Origin: JALNZF01 sp964447405
GTDB taxonomy: Bacteria > Nitrospirota > UBA9217
Length of the DNA: 64,000 nt
NCBI GenBank assembly: GCA_964447405.1
Contig: CAYUSP010000001.1
Location: 372,001-436,000 of the forward strand
Direction: 5' to 3'
The position numbers were made by a program, and so were the translations under genes. Position 1 is the first letter of the stretch. The number at the start of each line of letters is the position of its first letter. The notes under the pieces are model-generated. The model worked only from the letters and a program-made list of their open reading frames with translations. It did no database searches and had not been told where the DNA came from. Positions 59,145-64,000 of this stretch are shown here, one piece after another.

Positions 59145-59465
59145 ATGAAAAGCGTGCTGGTTTTATTTCTATTTATCTGCCTTGCTGTGCCGGTGGGTGC
59201 TGCTGCGCAAGGTGTAGGGGGCGGTGATTTGACGTTTAGCCCCAAAGGTGTAGGACAGGTGGTGTTCAGCCATAACACCCATGTCAATGTGAAAGGTCTC
59301 AAGTGCACAGGGTGTCATTATCAGGTGTTCCAAATGAATAAAGGCTCATATAAGATGGACATGGACAAGCTGACAAAGGGTTCCTTCTGTGGCAAATGCC
59401 ACAATGGGCAGAAGTCTTTTGACGTAAAGGATTCGAAAAATTGCGCCAAATGCCATAAAACCTAA
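59145..59465 (+). CDS. Triheme c-type cytochrome (c7-like)
   Basis: A 106-residue precursor with a signal peptide (cleavage near AAA-QG). Three CxxCH heme sites: CTGCH (about 54), CGKCH (about 82) and CAKCH (about 101), with extra His in VVFSHNTHV as distal ligands, the order expected for c7/c3-like cytochromes. It is a small periplasmic electron carrier. It has its own promoter, but its place right after the Ehr genes makes it a candidate electron partner. Inference only. Confidence 0.88.
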   Translation: MKSVLVLFLFICLAVPVGAAAQGVGGGDLTFSPKGVGQVVFSHNTHVNVKGLKCTGCHYQVFQMNKGSYKMDMDKLTKGSFCGKCHNGQKSFDVKDSKNCAKCHKT

Positions 59466-59707
59466 ATAGCGTGAGCGGCATTGATAGCGAGATGATCGTT
59501 ATAAGATGTACTGCCGGACTGCATGCAACATACGGGACGCTCACCCTATTGTTGTTCGCAGTCTTTTTTTTCTGCTGTCGTCGGTCCTCGATAAAAATAT
59601 TCTCGGGCAATGATCTTGAAATCGGATAGTTCCTTGACCTTCTACGCTATTTACAGTAAAGTCCACGCTGGTTGCTTGCACCTTCACATGTGTATGCGGG
59701 AATCAAC

Positions 59708-60223
59708 ATGCTAACGCTGACAGCGAGAATGGGAGCCTTCTGGGGTTTTGCTGGAGTCATGCTTCTCATCGGGAGCGCAGTATACCGGTTGACACCGCTG
59801 GCTATAGAATCGTTTTCCCACCCGTGGGCCTGGTATCATTGGGTTGCCTTTGTTCTCGTGATGGTATTTATGGCATATGCCGAAGGATACCGGGCCTTTC
59901 AGCAGGGTTTTTCGCCTCGTGTAGCTGCGCGGGTGAGGTATCTTCGGGACCATCCCAACATCGGTCACTCGATCCTGGCTCCCTTCTTCTGCATGGCATA
60001 TTTTCACGCGCCGCGCCGAAGACGGATAGCCTCCGTGTCGGTTACCGCGGGAATCATTGTGCTGGTGGTGCTGGTGAGGTACATGGCTCAGCCATGGCGG
60101 GGGATTATTGACGGTGGAGTGGTTGTTGGTCTGTCCTGGGGACTGATATCACTTGCTGTTTTTTCGTATCAGGCGATGACTAGGCCGACTTTCTCCTATT
60201 CACCTGAAGTTCCGGAGGAATGA
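59708..60223 (+). CDS. Four-helix inner-membrane protein, unknown
   Basis: 171 residues from the ATG at 59708. Four hydrophobic segments lie at about 10-30, 42-62, 113-133 and 143-160. The middle loop (FQQGFSPRVAARVRYLRDHP ... CMAYFHAPRRRR) is basic and so probably cytoplasmic. No family recognised. The 240 bp upstream hold no clear promoter. Confidence 0.6.
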   Translation: MLTLTARMGAFWGFAGVMLLIGSAVYRLTPLAIESFSHPWAWYHWVAFVLVMVFMAYAEGYRAFQQGFSPRVAARVRYLRDHPNIGHSILAPFFCMAYFHAPRRRRIASVSVTAGIIVLVVLVRYMAQPWRGIIDGGVVVGLSWGLISLAVFSYQAMTRPTFSYSPEVPEE

Positions 60224-60299
60224 TCGGGCGCAGAGGCCAGGCGAAGGCGGTGTCATGCGTTGATGAACATGCGGTAATAAATCACCATCATCGCTTCGC

Positions 60300-61343
60300 A
60301 TGAATGAGGAGGTCCCTTTGGAACCTGAGAAGAAACCGTTGCCCGGCAAGCTCGTGGTTTTCCTGTTCGGCGAAACAAGCAGGGACCTTGAAACCACCGA
60401 CGTGATAGAAAGCAGGACCCTGAAGAGCGGCCCGAGCTATCCGGATGTTATTCCCAAACAAAAGGTCATCAAGGTCGAAAAACGCCACGTTGACGGCATC
60501 GCAGTCGGCTTCATCGTCAAGGCCTATCTGCCTGATGTTGTCGTTGTGGAGGCCTTGCTGGATATGGATGATATCCTGTCCGATACGACGCTTGAGTTCA
60601 AACGTTCTCTCATCAGCGAATGCAGGACCATCCTGGGATTATTTGGCTGCGACCCTAAATTCGACGAGGAATACAGTGTCTATTGCATTGCAGGCTATAG
60701 CGGCGATCCCGAGGCCTACCTGACCGTGTACGGCGAGAAGATCGCGGCCTTCCTGAAGAACGAGAGGATCGCGCTCGATGAGGAGGAGGTCCAGTCTACC
60801 TTGTCCACGTACCTGAAATACGGAAAGGATGACATCACGATCGTTGATTGGGACGGCGCCTTCATATTCGATTCCTCGGGGGATTTCGACAGCAATATCG
60901 AGCTGTTCGAGATCGCGAACCTACAGCTCCTGAAGTCGAGGATCCTCGATTACGACCTCGATGAGCGGCTCGAAAAGACGCTTCGCCTCGTGCAGGTACC
61001 CAAAGGGCTCCCGGTCATCCGTTCCCGGGACGTACGAAAGGTGCTGAGGGAGATCATGGAGATCCGGACCCAGTCGATACTCGAGTCGGAGGCGGTGGAG
61101 CGGAACATCAAACTCATCGGTGATTGGTATTCCGCGAAGCTGTACGCACTCATCTCTAAGAAGTTCCACTTGGAAAGCTGGAAGGTCGAGATTAAGGAGA
61201 AGCTTGATACGCTCGAAGATATTTATACAATGGCATCGGAGAACTTCAGTGTATCCTACCGTGCAACCCTTGAATTCATCATTCTGGGCGGCTGGTTCGT
61301 GCTCCTGCTCCTTTATATAGCGGAATTCATCATTACGAAATGA
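60300..61343 (+). CDS. RMD1/DUF155-like protein with C-terminal membrane anchor
   Basis: 347 residues. The soluble part ends in a helical region (LFEIANLQLLKSRILDYDLDE ... WKVEIKEKLDTLEDIYT), then a C-terminal transmembrane helix (about 322-343), the layout of the RMD1/DUF155 family, which is tail-anchored. The match is by pattern and not certain. Start: the ATG has no ribosome site, while a TTG at 60318 has GAGGAGG 5 nt upstream and could be the true start (341 residues). Function unknown. Confidence 0.62.
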   Translation: MNEEVPLEPEKKPLPGKLVVFLFGETSRDLETTDVIESRTLKSGPSYPDVIPKQKVIKVEKRHVDGIAVGFIVKAYLPDVVVVEALLDMDDILSDTTLEFKRSLISECRTILGLFGCDPKFDEEYSVYCIAGYSGDPEAYLTVYGEKIAAFLKNERIALDEEEVQSTLSTYLKYGKDDITIVDWDGAFIFDSSGDFDSNIELFEIANLQLLKSRILDYDLDERLEKTLRLVQVPKGLPVIRSRDVRKVLREIMEIRTQSILESEAVERNIKLIGDWYSAKLYALISKKFHLESWKVEIKEKLDTLEDIYTMASENFSVSYRATLEFIILGGWFVLLLLYIAEFIITK

Positions 61344-61464
61344 CGGTACGGCAGTACGGAACACTCTCGGGGACGCCGCCTGCTCATTGTTCTAAAATAT
61401 GCTTGACAAGAGAACATGAATATATTACTTACATGCAGTTGAAATTCTGCTTCTCGGAGGTTCC

Positions 61465-61884
61465 ATGGCTGGTTTGAAGCGCTTTGGTGTTTCCATTGAT
61501 GGCCAGCTTATAAAAAAGTTTGACGATCTCATCGAACGCAAGGGATATGCCACACGCTCCGAAGCCATTCGGGATATGATCAGAGACAGTCTGGTGGAGC
61601 AGGAGTGGGAGTCGGCGAACCGCGAGACCGTGGGGACGATCACCATCGTCTATAATCATCATACCCGTGAACTGGAACAAGCCTTGACGGACATGCAGCA
61701 TAAGTCATTCCATCAGATTATATCCACGCTCCATATCCACCTTGATGCGCATAACTGCCTTGAGGTGCTCGTGGTAAAAGGCAAAAGCCGCGACATCAAA
61801 AAGATCGCTGATCATCTTATAGGCACCAGGGGTGTAAAGCACGGCAAGCTTACCATGACTACCACAGGGAAAGAGCTTGTTTAG
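61465..61884 (+). CDS. nikR: Nickel-responsive regulator NikR
   Basis: 139 residues with a CGGAGG site upstream. Ribbon-helix-helix DNA-binding part (LKRFGVSIDGQLIKKFDDLI, GYATRSEAIRDMIRD) plus ACT-like metal domain with the square-planar Ni ligands: His in YNHHTREL, His pair in STLHIHLD, and Cys in HNCLEVLVV. With Ni bound it represses nickel uptake genes. A matching operator lies before the cbiM gene downstream (62891-62917). TTGACA at 61403 may be its -35. Confidence 0.94.
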   Translation: MAGLKRFGVSIDGQLIKKFDDLIERKGYATRSEAIRDMIRDSLVEQEWESANRETVGTITIVYNHHTRELEQALTDMQHKSFHQIISTLHIHLDAHNCLEVLVVKGKSRDIKKIADHLIGTRGVKHGKLTMTTTGKELV

Positions 61885-61928
61885 AAGACGGAAGATCTGC
61901 TTAATGCTAAGAGGTTTCAGGAGATAGA

Positions 61929-62708
61929 ATGCGAGCAATTTTAACAGGATTCATACTCTGTGTGGCAATTGGTCTGCCGACTGCAGCTTGGTCCGCAAAA
62001 CCTCTCGGAGTTGAGAATACCGATACAGCAGGGCACGGCAACATCGTACTCGAACTGACGGATGAGTTGATCAAGGACGGCGACATTCGAATTACAAGAC
62101 CGACTTTGGCAGTGACCATCGGGGCAGGAGCGAAAACTGATTTCACGTTGGAGCTGCCCTACCTTAGGATGAATCCGAGCAGGACTACCGGAGAGTTTGC
62201 GAGCGGGCCTGGCGATGCGCGAATAACAATGAAACGCAGGCTTTTCAAGAACGAAGTCAACCAATCTATGGCATTCAAGCTCTATATGGATGTTCCGACC
62301 GGTGATTCTGACAAGGGTCTTGGTACGAACAAGGTGCTGTGGGGATTCGCCCTCATTGATACCCAGGAATGTCGGGGTAACTGTCTGCATATGAACCTGG
62401 GTTATGAGTCAGTTGGCAGCGATATAAAACAGTCGCATTTTGCCCAGGATTACGCCATCACGTTCGGCATAGCCGGGGAATACAAACTTTCGGAATCTTT
62501 CAGGGGGATGTCCCAATTCGCAGGCGAAAGCAGGAAAAAAACCGATATTGATGCTGATACTTCAACATATACCAGACCTTTGACCTTAATGACCGGGTTC
62601 ATCTGGGACATTTCAAAAAGTTTTTACGCGGACTTCGGCGTGCGTGCTGGACTGAACAAGTATGCTGAGGATTATGCCGCGCTCGCAGGTATGGCCTGGA
62701 AATTTTAA
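61929..62708 (+). CDS. Outer-membrane beta-barrel protein, possibly nickel-related
   Basis: 259 residues with a signal peptide (cleavage near WSA-KP). The body alternates in beta-strand pattern (TDFTLELPYLRMN, ARITMKRRLF, YADFGVRAGLN) and ends in Phe (MAWKF), the usual outer-membrane insertion signal. No TonB box is visible. It lies between nikR and the cbiM/nikM gene, so it may let nickel or cobalt through the outer membrane. That role is inferred from position only. Confidence 0.7.
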   Translation: MRAILTGFILCVAIGLPTAAWSAKPLGVENTDTAGHGNIVLELTDELIKDGDIRITRPTLAVTIGAGAKTDFTLELPYLRMNPSRTTGEFASGPGDARITMKRRLFKNEVNQSMAFKLYMDVPTGDSDKGLGTNKVLWGFALIDTQECRGNCLHMNLGYESVGSDIKQSHFAQDYAITFGIAGEYKLSESFRGMSQFAGESRKKTDIDADTSTYTRPLTLMTGFIWDISKSFYADFGVRAGLNKYAEDYAALAGMAWKF

Positions 62709-62871
62709 CAAATATGACCCGTAATTTCATGTGTACCGCGTTTACATCGCCGCAAGGTACTATCTCACCGCTGTACCGTTCATCATAGAATCCTGAATAC
62801 CTGTGCACCTATCGACACGCAATAAGTGAATTAGAGCGTGAAGTGCTATCCGCTTGGGTAGTGCTATTCTA
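62709..62871. other. Gap before the cbiM promoter
   Basis: No gene or known riboswitch pattern is visible. The octamer AGTGCTAT occurs twice, 18 bp apart (62842-62849, 62860-62867), just upstream of the -35 box, and could be an activator site. Confidence 0.35.
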
Positions 62872-62900
62872 TTGACAGGTGCCTGCCCATGTGTTACAAA
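62872..62900 (+). promoter_or_regulatory. Sigma-70-like promoter of cbiM/nikM
   Basis: TTGACA (62872-62877), 17 bp, TACAAA (62895-62900). The leader is about 155 nt and contains a perfect hairpin AGCTTCTG-ACA-CAGAAGCT (62961-62979). Confidence 0.6.
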
Positions 62901-62917
62901 ATATCAGATCGTAGCAC
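62891..62917 (+). promoter_or_regulatory. NikR operator
   Basis: GTGTTAC, 13 bp, GTAGCAC: this fits the NikR site of delta-proteobacteria as I remember it (GTGTTAC-N13/14-GTAACAC) with one mismatch. It covers the -10 box of the cbiM promoter, so nickel-bound NikR would block transcription. Confidence 0.72.
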
Positions 62918-63061
62918 GATATGGCGATGCATCAGGCAGAGCGGAACAGGGAGACAACGCAGCTTCTGACACAGAAGCTTTCTCGGTGACAATATAAATG
63001 AACTTCAATGCGAGCGTAAACATATTGCAATGCCCGTCTCCTAATTCAGTGAGGTGCTTCC

Positions 63062-64000
63062 ATGCACATGGCTGATGCTTTACTATCGCCGTCGGTTGGA
63101 ATAACATTCTGGGCCGGAACAATCATGGCAATCGGCTATGCATCACATAAACTGAAGGCAAGTATTGATGACAAGATGGTGCCGCTGATGGGCGTCCTCG
63201 GCGCTTTCATCTTCGCATCGCAAATGATCAACTTCACCATACCCGGCACGGGTTCCAGCGGACATTTGGGTGGCGGGATGATCCTGGCCATACTTCTGGG
63301 TCCCTATGCAGCATTTCTGGTCATGGCGTCCGTCCTGACCGTCCAGGCGCTGTTTTTCGCAGACGGCGGGCTGCTTACACTCGGATGCAATATCTGGAAC
63401 CTTGGAATCTATCCCTGCTTTATCGCATTCCCGCTTTTCTATAAGCCATTGGTTGGCGACGGGATACGTCCGGCCAGGATATTGCTTGCCGCACTTGTAG
63501 CCGGAATCGTGGGGCTCCAGCTGGGTGCTTTTTCTGTTGTACTGCAGACGCAGTTGTCCGGTAAGAGCGATCTTCCTTTCGGGTCTTTTGTTCTGCTCAT
63601 GCAGCCGATCCATCTCGGAATCGGGATCGTAGAGGGTTTCGTTACTGCCAGTGTTATCAACTATGTTCGGGGAGTACGACCGGAGCTCCTTGATAGCATT
63701 GTCAATGTTCGTCCCCTGGATACCGTCGTCTCCATCAAAAAGGTTCTTATTTCCCTTTCGATTCTCGCTGTTGTCACCGGCGGCGCACTTTCCTGGTTTG
63801 CTTCGACCAATCCTGACGGTCTTGAATGGTCCATCGAAAGAGTCTCCAGCAAACCGGAACCTGCCGAACCGGAACACAGGATCGTCGGTGCGTTGAAGGG
63901 TGTCCAGGAAAAGACGGCCTTCATGCCGGACTATACCTATAAGCAGGAAAAGAAAAAAGGGGAGATAACATCGGAGGAGCGTGCTGCCTGGCCCGGTATT
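63062..64000 (+). CDS. CbiM/NikM-type nickel/cobalt ECF transporter permease, 5' part
   Basis: Open to the end of the window; 313 codons visible. It begins MHMADALLSPSVGITFW, the family hallmark in which Met1, His2 and the next residues form the metal site at the N-terminus, so the start is sure. GGMILAILLGPYAAFLVM and GCNIWNLGIYPCF are conserved. From about residue 225, a helix and a PDGLEWSIE segment indicate a fused NikN/CbiN-like part. It takes up Ni2+ or Co2+; with nikR and its operator near, nickel is more likely. Confidence 0.92.
   Translation, partial: MHMADALLSPSVGITFWAGTIMAIGYASHKLKASIDDKMVPLMGVLGAFIFASQMINFTIPGTGSSGHLGGGMILAILLGPYAAFLVMASVLTVQALFFADGGLLTLGCNIWNLGIYPCFIAFPLFYKPLVGDGIRPARILLAALVAGIVGLQLGAFSVVLQTQLSGKSDLPFGSFVLLMQPIHLGIGIVEGFVTASVINYVRGVRPELLDSIVNVRPLDTVVSIKKVLISLSILAVVTGGALSWFASTNPDGLEWSIERVSSKPEPAEPEHRIVGALKGVQEKTAFMPDYTYKQEKKKGEITSEERAAWPGI

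Noticed and set aside
62709..63061. Cobalamin or nickel/cobalt riboswitch before cbiM
   Set aside because: The conserved B12-box and NiCo-type motifs are not visible; a NikR operator on the promoter explains control better.
1..64000. tRNA or rRNA genes
   Set aside because: I saw no cloverleaf with conserved T-loop and no rRNA core sequences in any intergenic stretch; a covariance-model scan would settle this.

Overview
The window looks like chromosomal DNA of a Gram-negative, mostly anaerobic bacterium of the Desulfobacterota/Nitrospirota kind. The reasons are: many PAS-rich sensor kinases, a split-Soret-like cytochrome, a triheme c-type cytochrome, an energy-converting hydrogenase-related (Ehr/Hyf-like) complex, NosL and DUF2318 redox/metal proteins, sigma-54-type promoters, and a NikR operator of the delta-proteobacterial type. 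This assignment rests on gene content and family knowledge; no rRNA marker is present.

Layout. 1-4223: end of a TolC-like gene, an SRPBCC protein and a MacA/MacB/permease efflux operon. 4323-6883: an FAD oxidoreductase of the geranylgeranyl-reductase type, a cNMP-GAF protein and a small two-CW Cys protein. 6948-12588 (minus strand): DUF2318 lipoprotein, NosL-like protein, redoxin lipoprotein, outer-membrane protein, Met/His-rich lipoprotein, split-Soret-like cytochrome and a small exported protein. 12741-18363: mobA, tatA, recJ, relA/spoT and ridA. 18481-20092 is accessory and decayed: a DUF433/DUF5615 toxin-antitoxin pair, a truncated small gene, a possible sigma-54-driven small RNA carrying a tetranucleotide repeat, and a pseudogene remnant. 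20110-32939: eight signalling genes (Cache sensor, PAS kinases, response regulators, HD-GYP-like protein), mostly overlapping or closely spaced. 33000-41177: CAP-domain lipoprotein, MltD-like transglycosylase, RNase R, thioesterase and glnE. 41547-47602: a large lipoprotein behind a sigma-54-like promoter, a TauE/DUF1634 exporter pair and a SulP permease.

47855-59002 holds the Ehr complex (hyfB, C, E, F, G and I homologues). It is split by an approximately 3.4 kb accessory island (51783-55162) carrying a UPF0175/DUF3368 toxin-antitoxin pair, a start-less Cys protein remnant, a Clp-fold SDH-type protease and a GIY-YIG nuclease. The catalytic subunit has lost all four Ni-ligand cysteines. A triheme cytochrome and two membrane proteins follow. 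61465-64000: nikR, an outer-membrane protein and the start of a CbiM/NikM nickel/cobalt permease gene, whose promoter carries a NikR-type operator.

Several genes (4323, 12588 minus, 12741, 33719, 38055) have a sigma-70-like promoter whose predicted start lies 0-5 nt before the ATG and have no Shine-Dalgarno sequence. This suggests that leaderless transcription is common in this genome. All promoter, operator and small-RNA calls come from reading the sequence and have not been tested.
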